This document shows positions 26,119 through 34,892 of a stretch of 64,000 nt of DNA, piece after piece. Numbering within the stretch: position 1 is the stretch's first letter; the number at the start of each line of letters is the position of its first letter. The notes below the pieces were generated by a model. That model ran no database searches. It saw nothing but the letters and a program-made list of their open reading frames with translations, and was not told where the DNA came from. The DNA is taken from the NCBI RefSeq assembly GCF_003576475.1, contig NZ_QWGR01000020.1, positions 29,307-93,306 of the forward strand, given 5' to 3'. The translations under genes were made by a program, and so were the position numbers. The DNA comes from Maribellus luteus. GTDB lineage: Bacteria; Bacteroidota; Bacteroidia; Bacteroidales; Prolixibacteraceae.

Positions 26119-28350
26119 TTACTCCGTTTTCAAAAGGTCAATTTCGGCAATCGCTGCAGCTTTATTTCCTCCGGCAATAACTCGAGATTCAATCCGGAAA
26201 AAACGGGCGGATACGGGCGCATTAAAGTAATGAGTCCTGGGAGTCGGATCATTAATCAAGTTCCCAAACTTAAAGGGTTCAAGCGTTTTCCAGCTTTTAC
26301 CATCCGAGCTTGTTTTAATCAGTCCTTCTTCAATCATGCCATCTGAATTAGCTGTTTGAGGCGTATAAACAAAGCCTGACAAATTCTGCTTTTGTCCTAA
26401 ATCAATGGCTAAAAAGTGAGCTTCGTTTCGTGTCGAAGTCCAGTACGTTTGGCTATGTTCATCGAAAGCCATGGTTCCAGCGTGTCCATCAGATTCCTGA
26501 TCAGTACCAATTAGTTTCCAGTCTTTTTTGATAATACCGAAGGTCTTTTCGGCCACACTACCCGACTGGTCTTTGGTGAATGAGCGGGCTTTTACTTGTC
26601 CTGACTCATGTAAGAATGGAGTGGTGTATAACGTTGAAGTGTTGGTTGGTTCACTACCATCTAATGTATAACGAATTTCCAAGTCACTATTGATATTTTT
26701 TGAAATGTCCTCTCCATGAGGTTTCCAACCAAAATCATGTTTCTTCGGCTCGATTGTCAACTGACCATCAATACTACGCGAAAAAGCAAGTTGCGGCGGA
26801 CGGTTTTTATAATAATGGGCGGAAACCTTTGCAATAGCAGGAACCATGCGTGACTCCAAGATTCGTAAACGCCATTTTGAAGTGCTTACTGTAGGGAAAC
26901 GTAAAATCCGTTTGTAACCCACGTTAGTTGCCGACGCAACTTCTTGCCACTGGTTGTCGATCCAGGCATCCAAAGCGTGCTTTTCAACCCGCTCGCTATG
27001 GCTGGCAATGGCTTCCTGAATAACAAAGCGGTTGGCTTCCACTTCCGAAGTCATGGTGATTTCAATGGCCTTTTCATCTCCTGCAAGCAATTCGTAAGAG
27101 TTTGGATCATTATCCAACACTTCGGCAGGACCTTTAGCTCCTCTCAGCAGATCAGCACCATAAGTTTGCTCGATGCGTTTTCCAAGTTCTTCCAAAACCT
27201 GAACGTCTTCGTCCGAGAAACGACCTTGACGATTGGGCGGAATGTTGAGTAGAAAAATAGAGTTTCCTCCAACTGAGCGCTCGTACATGTCGAACACATC
27301 ATCAGCACTACGCACTTTTTGTTTTGTATCATCGCGATAGAACCAACCTTCGCGAATAGACGTATTGGTTTCTGCTGGTTGATAATGCAGGAACTTTGCC
27401 TGGAATAATTGTTCCCTGCTCCCCAATGACTTATCCGTCATGTCCGGGAAATGCTCAGCGATGTTCGGTTTTTCCTGATATGGAATCACGTTCCATTCAG
27501 TGTCCCTGGTCTTTCCTGATTCGTTTCCACACCAACGGATGTCCTCACGACCAAAAATAACCGCTTCAGGAGCCAAAGTGTGAATCAACTCTTTCCAAGC
27601 CATATAATCGTAAGTCTGACCGCCTTTACGTTTCGGATGAGCTCCGTCAAACCAGACTTCATGAATTAGGCCATATTCGGTCAGCAACTCGAACAATTGG
27701 TTCAGAAAATATTCATTGTAATCGTCCACCGTGAATCTAAAGGTGGTTTTATTTTCGAACGGGCGTCCTTCAACCGGGCGAGGGATGACACGTTCCGTCT
27801 TTTTACTCAGGTTTCCATACAATCCTTCCGGGTTTTCAATCTGGAATAAATCGGCCGGAGAAAGGTAAACCCCCAGTTTTAAATCATACTTTTTACATGA
27901 TTCTGCCAAGTCTTTTAAAACATCACCTTTACCATTTTTAAATGGAGAAGACATGATTCCATGCTCGGTATAGCGGCTTTGCCACAGGCAAAAACCATCA
28001 TGGTGTTTGGCCGTAAAAATCACTTTGGTCATTCCGGCAGCTTTCATCGCCTGACACCACTGGTCGGTATCCAGCTCGCGAAGGTCAAAAATCCGGGGAT
28101 CTTCCATTCCATTCCCCCACTCCATCCGGGTAAAGGTGTTGGGACCAAAATGGATAAAAGCAATAAACTCATCGTTTAAAGCAGCATATTGGTTGGGAGT
28201 CGGTACCACGTGGGCAGCTTTAATGACGATGGAATCCTTTGTATCATTCTGATCGACAGGAATCGTATTCGAGGTTTTCATCAGTTGTCCTGACGGATTT
28301 GAACATCCTAAGATGATTGCCAAAAACAGAAACGGTAAGATATTCTTCAT
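26119..28350 (-). CDS. GH29 alpha-L-fucosidase, lipoprotein, with C-terminal binding domains
   Basis: Exo-fucosidase removing terminal alpha-L-fucose. Start at ATG 28350 gives MKNILPFLFLAIILGC, a lipobox signal; the longer frame starts at GTG. GH29 motifs: FIAFIHFGPNTFTRMEWG, FTAKHHDGFCLWQS and the nucleophile Asp235 in HEVWFDGAHPKRK. The early part matches the more regioselective subfamily B type rather than broad subfamily A. After the barrel come a beta-sandwich (about 420-520), a chitobiase-type C-terminal repeat (EIRYTLDGSEPTNTSTLY) and a discoidin-like domain (about 610-740, ending AAIAEIDLLK). Last enzyme of the region-C locus. A weak copy of the region-B operator lies about 90 bases upstream, so control by either regulator is possible. 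Confidence 0.93.
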   Translation of the reverse strand: MKNILPFLFLAIILGCSNPSGQLMKTSNTIPVDQNDTKDSIVIKAAHVVPTPNQYAALNDEFIAFIHFGPNTFTRMEWGNGMEDPRIFDLRELDTDQWCQAMKAAGMTKVIFTAKHHDGFCLWQSRYTEHGIMSSPFKNGKGDVLKDLAESCKKYDLKLGVYLSPADLFQIENPEGLYGNLSKKTERVIPRPVEGRPFENKTTFRFTVDDYNEYFLNQLFELLTEYGLIHEVWFDGAHPKRKGGQTYDYMAWKELIHTLAPEAVIFGREDIRWCGNESGKTRDTEWNVIPYQEKPNIAEHFPDMTDKSLGSREQLFQAKFLHYQPAETNTSIREGWFYRDDTKQKVRSADDVFDMYERSVGGNSIFLLNIPPNRQGRFSDEDVQVLEELGKRIEQTYGADLLRGAKGPAEVLDNDPNSYELLAGDEKAIEITMTSEVEANRFVIQEAIASHSERVEKHALDAWIDNQWQEVASATNVGYKRILRFPTVSTSKWRLRILESRMVPAIAKVSAHYYKNRPPQLAFSRSIDGQLTIEPKKHDFGWKPHGEDISKNINSDLEIRYTLDGSEPTNTSTLYTTPFLHESGQVKARSFTKDQSGSVAEKTFGIIKKDWKLIGTDQESDGHAGTMAFDEHSQTYWTSTRNEAHFLAIDLGQKQNLSGFVYTPQTANSDGMIEEGLIKTSSDGKSWKTLEPFKFGNLINDPTPRTHYFNAPVSARFFRIESRVIAGGNKAAAIAEIDLLKTE

Positions 28351-28461
28351 ATGTAACACTTTTTATATCGGTTTTATTTATTGTTAGAGATATAATGAGC
28401 GATGTTAATGAGACTATTATCTAGTTGAAGGCTCTATTAACTATATTGGTTTAAATTGTTT

Positions 28462-28665
28462 TTATCCTTTATTCTCTACATTCTTAACTTTCCAGTTATC
28501 CGCACGAAAAGAAGATGCTGGCAATCCAGCTTTGTTAAATCGGTTTGATTCTGCAAGATTGTTCAAGTCAAAACGCATCGCCACCGATTTATTAACCTCT
28601 TCGCTCCACACTTTCACTGTATTGCTTTCAATTTTTGCCAAGCAAGTATGCTTAAAATGATTAGG
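28462..28665 (-). pseudogene. Remnant: C-terminus of a sialate O-acetylesterase-like protein
   Basis: Too short to appear as a gene and without a start codon, but the minus-strand frame ending in TAA at 28462-28464 reads KHTCLAKIESNTVKVWSEEV, then SVAMRF and NKAGLPASSFRADNW. This is the conserved tail of SASA-type (sialate O-acetylesterase) enzymes, where 'AkIeg..V.VwS..V..PvAvRYaW' is followed by 'NlyN..GLPA.PFRtD'. The catalytic region is gone. It lies between the two-domain esterase and the fucosidase, in the same orientation, and looks like the leftover of a deleted esterase gene. Confidence 0.7.
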
Positions 28666-28707
28666 GAAAAAGTAACTTATTTTTCATGCGATTACAATTT
28701 GGTTCAA

Positions 28708-30690
28708 CTATTGATTTACAAAAAAATAGCGTATGCGACAGGCTGTGCCTTTACTTTGTGGATTTTTTTCCCCGGTAATACGCAAGTGCAGCGTATGCTG
28801 ACCGTTGTCAGGCAAGCTTGCTGCGAGCGTATAATACCACGGGAGATGAAGGTGCATGCTCCATCGGATAAAAAGATCCTGTTTCTGCCAGTTGCCGTCG
28901 TCGATCCTGTATTCGATAATTCCTGCATCAGGGCCTGCAGCCACGGCGATTCCTACAGCGTTACCGGAAAAAGTGAACTTTAGAGAACTGTCCTTATCCT
29001 TACCAACCAGCATAGGCACATTTACATAATTTGCCCGTGTTCCTTTTTTGTCGCCGGGCTTCCAGTTTTCAACCAACTGCCAGCCTTTAAGTTTTCGGGC
29101 ATTTTTTATGTCAATCAGTACTCCGCTTCCATAATTTGAATCATCAATCGGGGCAGGTTGAGGTCTGGCTTCAATTTTATCATCTTCTGCCACTGTTCCG
29201 ACCCAGGATTTTTCCAGAAAAGCTTTCATGGAACGAAAATATACCTCTTGCCCGAATGGCGAAGGATGCAAATTTTTAAAGTCATTTTCCCAGGTAAACT
29301 CACCGGCATCAATGCGTTCGGTTACCTCTTTGGCCAGATTTATGGTTGGAATATTGTAATGGGCGGCCACTCTTTCGTGATTCTGAATGACCTCCGGTGT
29401 TTGCCCCGAACGGTAGGCTTCGATCTTTTGCGGGTCAACAAAATGCATGATAACAATATCAGTTGCCGGATTATCGGCGCGTACGTGCCGGATGATGCCT
29501 TCCATTGCCCTGATTTGCTCTTGGCTGGTTCTTCCATTTGATTCATCATTTACAGCTGCTTCTTCGAACAGCAAATCTACCGGACCACCGGACAATATGT
29601 CACGTTCCAGCCGGAATGCCGCCGGAGTAGTTCCCATCGATGGAATACCCGCTGCAATAAATTCAAAATCGGTATCCGGGAAACGTATTTGCAGATAATT
29701 GCAGATGCTATCGCGCCATCCGCCATTGTAGGTGATCGAACCGCCGAGGAAAGCCACCCGGCCATTTTTCTCCCGCTGAAATTTAAGCAGACTGTTGCGA
29801 ATACCATCCCGGTGGATATGGTAATCAGCAGGATCCAGTGGTTCATCGGGTATGCGGGTGTAGTACTTGATCAAGTCTGCTACCAGACGAGGTGTTTCAA
29901 TGGGGAAATGATGCCCATATAAATCCTGTTTCCCTCTGGTGCAGGGGATAACAGTTGCCGGACCGCCCAGCTTAATGTAACGGTCAACCAGAATGCAGGT
30001 ATTCTCCTCTGGAGGAACCACCTGGTCGTTCAGCCCAATCATGTGCAGTACTGGCACTTTGGCCAGAGCCAGCTCATCGAGATTATCTACCGGATTATCC
30101 GTGTATCTTTTCGCCTCCTCATCCGATGAAAATCCATATGCATCTTTTAATCGTTCCCAGTCGGCATCACTACCTTGTCCCTCTCCAAAGCCACCGGGCC
30201 AGCTTTTAAGATCGCAAACCGGTGCTTCGGTGTAAATGCAATTTACTTTTTCCGGATTGCGTTTGGCCCAATTGTAAATAAACAATCCGCCGCGGCTTAC
30301 TCCTTCGAGTGCAACTTTGGAAAGCAGCTCAAACTCGCTTGTCAGGTAATTGAAAAAGTGGTTCCAAACCTCCATTGCAGCAGGACTTCCATACATGTTG
30401 TTGGTGTTGATATAGGCAACATGAAATCCTTCACTTATCAACAAACTGTCCATCTCGGTGTGCCACTCAGGAAAACGTGCCCGCCAGATCCAGGGATTTC
30501 CAGGAAGTGATTTGTCGGGCAGTGTTACAAATGCCGGCCGTCCCTCAAAGTCAAAATTAAACCGGACAAAACCTTTCCATTCTGTCTTTTCCCCTGGGAA
30601 AGATTTTTTTGAATCTTTTCCTTCAACCGTATAACCTGCTAGTATAAAAAGCAGCAGACCAAGTGCTGCGGTGTGAAATAGTTTTATCAT
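28708..30690 (-). CDS. Two-domain carbohydrate esterase: alpha/beta hydrolase fused to SGNH hydrolase
   Basis: Secreted (signal about 1-24). Residues about 35-280 form an alpha/beta hydrolase: nucleophile Ser132 in EGVSRGGLF, acid candidate Asp222 (IGLNDQVVPP) and a His at 260/261 (YGHHFP). Residues about 305-490 form an SGNH hydrolase: block I AFLGGSITYNGGW with Ser318, block II AAGIPSMGTT, block III AAVNDESNGR, and His475 in NLHPSPFGQE. The usual Asp three residues before that His is Lys here, with Asp470 two residues further back. A C-terminal beta domain (about 500-660) resembles those of CE-type esterases. Likely removes acyl groups from the glycan. Both nucleophiles are present, so both domains could be active. 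Confidence 0.82.
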   Translation of the reverse strand: MIKLFHTAALGLLLFILAGYTVEGKDSKKSFPGEKTEWKGFVRFNFDFEGRPAFVTLPDKSLPGNPWIWRARFPEWHTEMDSLLISEGFHVAYINTNNMYGSPAAMEVWNHFFNYLTSEFELLSKVALEGVSRGGLFIYNWAKRNPEKVNCIYTEAPVCDLKSWPGGFGEGQGSDADWERLKDAYGFSSDEEAKRYTDNPVDNLDELALAKVPVLHMIGLNDQVVPPEENTCILVDRYIKLGGPATVIPCTRGKQDLYGHHFPIETPRLVADLIKYYTRIPDEPLDPADYHIHRDGIRNSLLKFQREKNGRVAFLGGSITYNGGWRDSICNYLQIRFPDTDFEFIAAGIPSMGTTPAAFRLERDILSGGPVDLLFEEAAVNDESNGRTSQEQIRAMEGIIRHVRADNPATDIVIMHFVDPQKIEAYRSGQTPEVIQNHERVAAHYNIPTINLAKEVTERIDAGEFTWENDFKNLHPSPFGQEVYFRSMKAFLEKSWVGTVAEDDKIEARPQPAPIDDSNYGSGVLIDIKNARKLKGWQLVENWKPGDKKGTRANYVNVPMLVGKDKDSSLKFTFSGNAVGIAVAAGPDAGIIEYRIDDGNWQKQDLFIRWSMHLHLPWYYTLAASLPDNGQHTLHLRITGEKNPQSKGTACRIRYFFVNQ

Positions 30691-30725
30691 TTTTCGCCAA
30701 TGTTTTTTCTCTAAATTACTTTGCT

Positions 30726-33524
30726 TTATTCGATCACCAGCCAGTTGTACGAATTTGCAGGGATGATTATTTTCACCTTCACTTTGTAGTCGCGGCTCAC
30801 TTGGTATTTCCGGGCTTCCCCTTCCTTTTCCCTTATCATCGCAGTTTTTTCCAGCCCGGTATAATAAAGCGGCAATGTTATTTCGCGCACCATGTCTTCT
30901 GCTGTTGGATTGAAAAACATGGCTAATCCTTTTTCCTTCAGTTGCGGATTGACATGTAAAAAACCATCCCAGTCTTTTCCTGACGGGCGCCGCAGGTGAA
31001 TCAGGTCGCTGTTTAGAATGTCGCGGTACTTTTTATACCAATCAATTACCTTAATAACGAGTTCTTTGGTTTCGGGAGCATCGTACAACCGGGGACCGCG
31101 ATAACAGGATTGTACTCCCGCGCCATAATTTTGCATCATTTGATTTTCGTAGGCCTGCAAATGATCTTTCAACGGTTCGATAGTAGCAGCGGCACCTCCT
31201 CCATGATACTGCGTCAATGGTGTGAAAGTCCAGCACATACTTGGAATTCGGGTCCATAATCCGTCGTAAATATTTTGGCGTCCAAGTACCAACTGTCTTT
31301 CGCGTGGCAATGACCAATTCACTTCGCGATAACCAATACCTGTTTTATTTGTGCCTGAATTGATATAAAAATCCGGAACATTCATGTATATACCTTCTCC
31401 CCTCATCCATTTGTAAAGATCCTGAATTTGGGCATACTGTTTCCATTGAGAATCTCCGAGTCCGTTGTGATAAGCATGAGTAGTAGAGGCACACACATTA
31501 CCCGGATAAGAACCATCGTTTTCAAATACGCTCATGCCTGTTTTATCATAAAACTTCCTAATTTGTCTGAAATAATTGTATCCCCATTCACTACATAAAC
31601 AGGGAGAAGATCCAAATATCATCCCTCCCCGCTTACCTGTTTCGGGGTTGATAACATCCACTTCATCGCTGATCCAACGGCTCGAAAGCAAAGAATAACC
31701 GCCCAGTTCAATTCCTTTGAAATGTGCATAATCCACCAGTCTTTTAAAATAAGCATAGTTTTCGGCAGATTCATCTTCCATGTTCACACCGCTTCCGAAA
31801 CTCAGGATTATCATTTCGTAGCCCACCTCGGCACACTGATCAATAGCCGTTTTAACCACTTCTTCTTTCGAATTGGTCAGATGCAGGAAGATGGGATTCT
31901 CGGTCGTCCAGGGCGAAATAGTTCGATACATTTTTCGGATAAACAGTCCTTGTCTTTCCTGTTCGCGTGTATCCATAAGCGTTTCCCAAACCCTGAATGT
32001 AGCTAATGTATCGCCAGGCAAAACTGCCGTTTCAGGCCCCAACGGTGGTTTTACTTCCAGCAAACAGGGAGTTTGAAGTCGATAATTGGCTTGTGAGGTA
32101 TAATTCGGATCGGGTTGCCAGTAAGTAGTAACATCGGAATTTCGTTGTTGCATTCCTCCAAAAGCGTAATCCGTCTCAATGTGAATGTTGGGTTTGATCC
32201 ACTCGTTCGGTATTTCAACCAGGCTTTCGCCCTCAACCATTGCCAGTTGTTCCAATTTGAATTGATTGAGTTGCACCAGCAGGTTCCCTTTATTAATGAC
32301 TTCAACCCATTTGCTGATGGTTGGAATGCCATCATAAACTGCGGAATGTACTTTTACCAGAATATCATCTTTGGTTAGTGAAAAGACCAGTTCTTTACCG
32401 GTAGGCATTTGATTATTGGCTGCCCATCGAACCCGTTTCCACGATATGCGATCGTCCAAATTTTTTATCTCAAATCCCTGAACCTGAAAAGAATTTGGAG
32501 TGGCACAAAGCTGATCAACCCAACTCATAAGGGTATAACCATATTCCGGTTGCGCACTCAGTCCGCCAATGGTGTATGTTTTGCCATCGATGGTTAGTGT
32601 GCCTTCGTTCGACACAGCCCTTAGCAAGCTTTCCCCGGTCATTTGGTTCATGTAGTCGATAGTGGCCAGATTGGGTGAAAGGCGAAACACACGAGCCACC
32701 AGCCCATTGGTAAGCACAATATCTTTGTTGATATTGGCACGAAAAACACCGGCTTTGACTTTTGAATTGTCAATCAGCCAATCATTTTCCGAGTGAGCCA
32801 GCGGATATTCAATTTCGGGTAATTGGCTGATCTGTGCATCCAGCATCTTTTTTATTGCTCCTTCTTGTTCAATGACTTCCACGTAATCGATTTGTGCAAC
32901 GGTTGGTGCAATCTCAAAGTATTCTATCTGAGGATTGATCCATACGGCATGATCACCGCTTTCTCCATCTCCGGCATCTTCAACAATCAATTCCAGTATC
33001 CCCCCACGTACTTCTTCATTAATCGTTTTTACAGTATCGCCCTGGTACATGATTCCACTGTTGTAAATCTCCTTACCATTATGCAGCAGCTTAAATACAA
33101 CACTCCCCGAATCAACCGTGCCATTCTCTCCTTCTATGCCAGCAAATTGTTTTTGATCATCTGTCAGTCGATAAAAAACCCTCTTTCCATCAACCAGCGG
33201 AACTGTTTGAATATCTTCATCATTGTAATCAATTTGTGAATCGTTCACTCCAATCTGCGCAGTAAAACGATTTCCTTTATTCATTTTTATTTTGATTACA
33301 GAATGCGAATGAACGCCAATGCCATCTTTAAACTTAACACCTGCAACGGATAACAACTCTCCCGTAACCGAATGATTTTTTACCGGGGCACCATAGGTTT
33401 GCTGTGCCAGTGAAATATCCATTTCCTGAATTTTGACAAACTGCTGGGCGTTTGACGTAATAAATAATCCTGCTACAAGCGCAAAAAGAACAATACCAAT
33501 TTTCATACTCAAATTAACTTTCAT
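30726..33524 (-). CDS. NPCBM-domain glycoside hydrolase, alpha-galactosidase-like (clan GH-D-like)
   Basis: Signal peptide about 1-26 (an in-frame ATG at residue 7 is an alternative start). Residues about 27-190 are an NPCBM carbohydrate-binding domain (GELLSVAGVKFKDGIGVHSH; HAVWINPQIEYFEI). Then a beta-supersandwich (about 230-470) and a barrel (about 520-800) with EMIILSFGSGVNME, GIELGGYSLLSSRW and TGMSVFENDGSYPG, where the Asp is the best nucleophile candidate. A C-terminal beta domain with a FFNPTAED turn ends the protein. The arrangement resembles GH36/GH27 alpha-galactosidases, but the classical KWD motif is missing, so family and substrate stay open. It lies between an SGNH remnant and the two-domain esterase. 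Confidence 0.68.
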   Translation of the reverse strand: MKVNLSMKIGIVLFALVAGLFITSNAQQFVKIQEMDISLAQQTYGAPVKNHSVTGELLSVAGVKFKDGIGVHSHSVIKIKMNKGNRFTAQIGVNDSQIDYNDEDIQTVPLVDGKRVFYRLTDDQKQFAGIEGENGTVDSGSVVFKLLHNGKEIYNSGIMYQGDTVKTINEEVRGGILELIVEDAGDGESGDHAVWINPQIEYFEIAPTVAQIDYVEVIEQEGAIKKMLDAQISQLPEIEYPLAHSENDWLIDNSKVKAGVFRANINKDIVLTNGLVARVFRLSPNLATIDYMNQMTGESLLRAVSNEGTLTIDGKTYTIGGLSAQPEYGYTLMSWVDQLCATPNSFQVQGFEIKNLDDRISWKRVRWAANNQMPTGKELVFSLTKDDILVKVHSAVYDGIPTISKWVEVINKGNLLVQLNQFKLEQLAMVEGESLVEIPNEWIKPNIHIETDYAFGGMQQRNSDVTTYWQPDPNYTSQANYRLQTPCLLEVKPPLGPETAVLPGDTLATFRVWETLMDTREQERQGLFIRKMYRTISPWTTENPIFLHLTNSKEEVVKTAIDQCAEVGYEMIILSFGSGVNMEDESAENYAYFKRLVDYAHFKGIELGGYSLLSSRWISDEVDVINPETGKRGGMIFGSSPCLCSEWGYNYFRQIRKFYDKTGMSVFENDGSYPGNVCASTTHAYHNGLGDSQWKQYAQIQDLYKWMRGEGIYMNVPDFYINSGTNKTGIGYREVNWSLPRERQLVLGRQNIYDGLWTRIPSMCWTFTPLTQYHGGGAAATIEPLKDHLQAYENQMMQNYGAGVQSCYRGPRLYDAPETKELVIKVIDWYKKYRDILNSDLIHLRRPSGKDWDGFLHVNPQLKEKGLAMFFNPTAEDMVREITLPLYYTGLEKTAMIREKEGEARKYQVSRDYKVKVKIIIPANSYNWLVIE

Positions 33525-33657
33525 TTTGAAAATAATAGTTTTGCTAAAGCTATAAAACAGTTAGAACATTGCGGCCCAAATCATTGCCATACTGGCTGCC
33601 TCCACACATAATTATGTAGTAAAAGGATAAATAGAACAGTAAAAAATTCCCCCGTTT

Positions 33658-33903
33658 TCAATAAAAATAAGATTTTATCGGCCCCAAAATACCTTTGTCC
33701 TGATTCCAAACAGGTTTGCGTATATTTTCTTTTGCTTTTTCAGGCAATTTGGCGTAGGCCGCTATCTCTGTCAAACACCAACCATATCCTTCAATTTCCA
33801 GAGAAGTTGCATGTTCCGCGTTCCACCATTTTAGTTTACTATCCTGTGAAGCATCACAAAATGTTAGCAGGAAAATAAATCCTGGTTTAGGATAGTTAAA
33901 CAT
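33658..33903 (-). pseudogene. Remnant: N-terminal domain of an SGNH/GDSL esterase (truncated)
   Basis: An 81-residue frame with no signal peptide. The stretch LKWWNAEHATSLEIEGYGW followed by KLPEKAKENIRKPVWN matches the N-terminal beta domain of SsfX3/GxDLY-type SGNH hydrolases ('W..a..l.ieG.gW....yyRLPakae..vR..VW.ls'). The catalytic domain should follow but the frame stops shortly after VWN. The first 18 residues do not fit the family. Best read as a 5' leftover of a deleted esterase, though a small expressed protein cannot be excluded. Same orientation as its neighbours. Confidence 0.55.
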
Positions 33904-33972
33904 GCACTCTTTCTATTGAAATTTAGAAGAAGCCGAGAATCAACTACACCTTGATCTAACAAGCACTTACTT

Positions 33973-34887
33973 CTATTCAAATATAGACCGGGGAACTTCA
34001 CCCACCCAGGGTAAAGGTATTTGGCAATTAAAAAGATACGCAATAGTAGCAGCCGTATTTACCGTATTATTAGGTTCTTCAAGCAAAGTTCCTTTCTTAA
34101 TAGTTGGTCCAGTGATACACCAGGGAACTTCCATTTCTGTGGGACTTACTCCTCCATGGCCATTGCCAACTCCACCATGATCTGAAATAAACATGAAATG
34201 AGTGTCCTTGTACAATCCCTTTTCTTTCATCCAACTCAAAAATTCTCCAATATGTACATCGGCTTCTTCAATGGATTGAATGTATTCGGGTGACATCCAG
34301 TTATGTTTATGTCCGGCATGATCAGTATGCACCGAGTATAAAAACACACAAGTTGGCTGGTTCTTATTTTCCTCAATAAAGTCAAAGGCTTTCCGGTAAT
34401 TTTCCACATAACCATCATTTTCTAAAAAGCTAACCTCATCCAGATAGTTCTGATTATAGGGATACACCAACGGTCCCCAGTTGTAATAGAAGGCCGTTTT
34501 AACGTTAGGTACCTGTTTCTTTAACACCTCAAAAATTGAAGGATAATAACCGGAGTTGTCCTTCACAATCGCAGGTAATTTAATATTTTCAAGTGTCCAG
34601 TCATTTCCAACAACTCCATGTTGCTCCGGGCCACTACCTGTCAGGTGGCTTGTCCAGTTTGGAAGCGTAACAGAAGGCATTACATTCCTGGTTTTAAGCG
34701 ATAATACTCCTTGTTCTGCCAATTTGTCGAGATTCGGATGTCTGGCTTTTTGATAGCCTTCAATACTAATACCGTCTAATGCGATTAAAATTATTCGCTT
34801 TGATTTTGGTAATTTATCACCGGAAAAAACGATCAAAGGGGAACATGTTATGAGAATTACAATTAGTGCGATAACTTTTTTAAACAT
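33973..34887 (-). CDS. Type I phosphodiesterase/nucleotide pyrophosphatase-family enzyme
   Basis: Exported (signal about 1-22) alkaline-phosphatase-superfamily enzyme. Metal and catalytic positions are all present: Asp38 (LIALDGIS), nucleophile Thr74 (PSVTLPNWTSHLTG), Asp189 and His193 (HTDHAGH), Asp236-His237 (FISDHGG) and His244. Thr as nucleophile marks phosphodiesterases (NPP/PF01663 type) rather than sulfatases. At 304 residues it is compact. It abuts a metallophosphoesterase gene (5-base gap). In a glycan locus it may split phosphodiester- or phosphonate-monoester-linked groups from sugars. Nucleotide substrates are the standard alternative. Confidence 0.85.
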   Translation of the reverse strand: MFKKVIALIVILITCSPLIVFSGDKLPKSKRIILIALDGISIEGYQKARHPNLDKLAEQGVLSLKTRNVMPSVTLPNWTSHLTGSGPEQHGVVGNDWTLENIKLPAIVKDNSGYYPSIFEVLKKQVPNVKTAFYYNWGPLVYPYNQNYLDEVSFLENDGYVENYRKAFDFIEENKNQPTCVFLYSVHTDHAGHKHNWMSPEYIQSIEEADVHIGEFLSWMKEKGLYKDTHFMFISDHGGVGNGHGGVSPTEMEVPWCITGPTIKKGTLLEEPNNTVNTAATIAYLFNCQIPLPWVGEVPRSIFE

Positions 34888-34892
34888 TTTTC

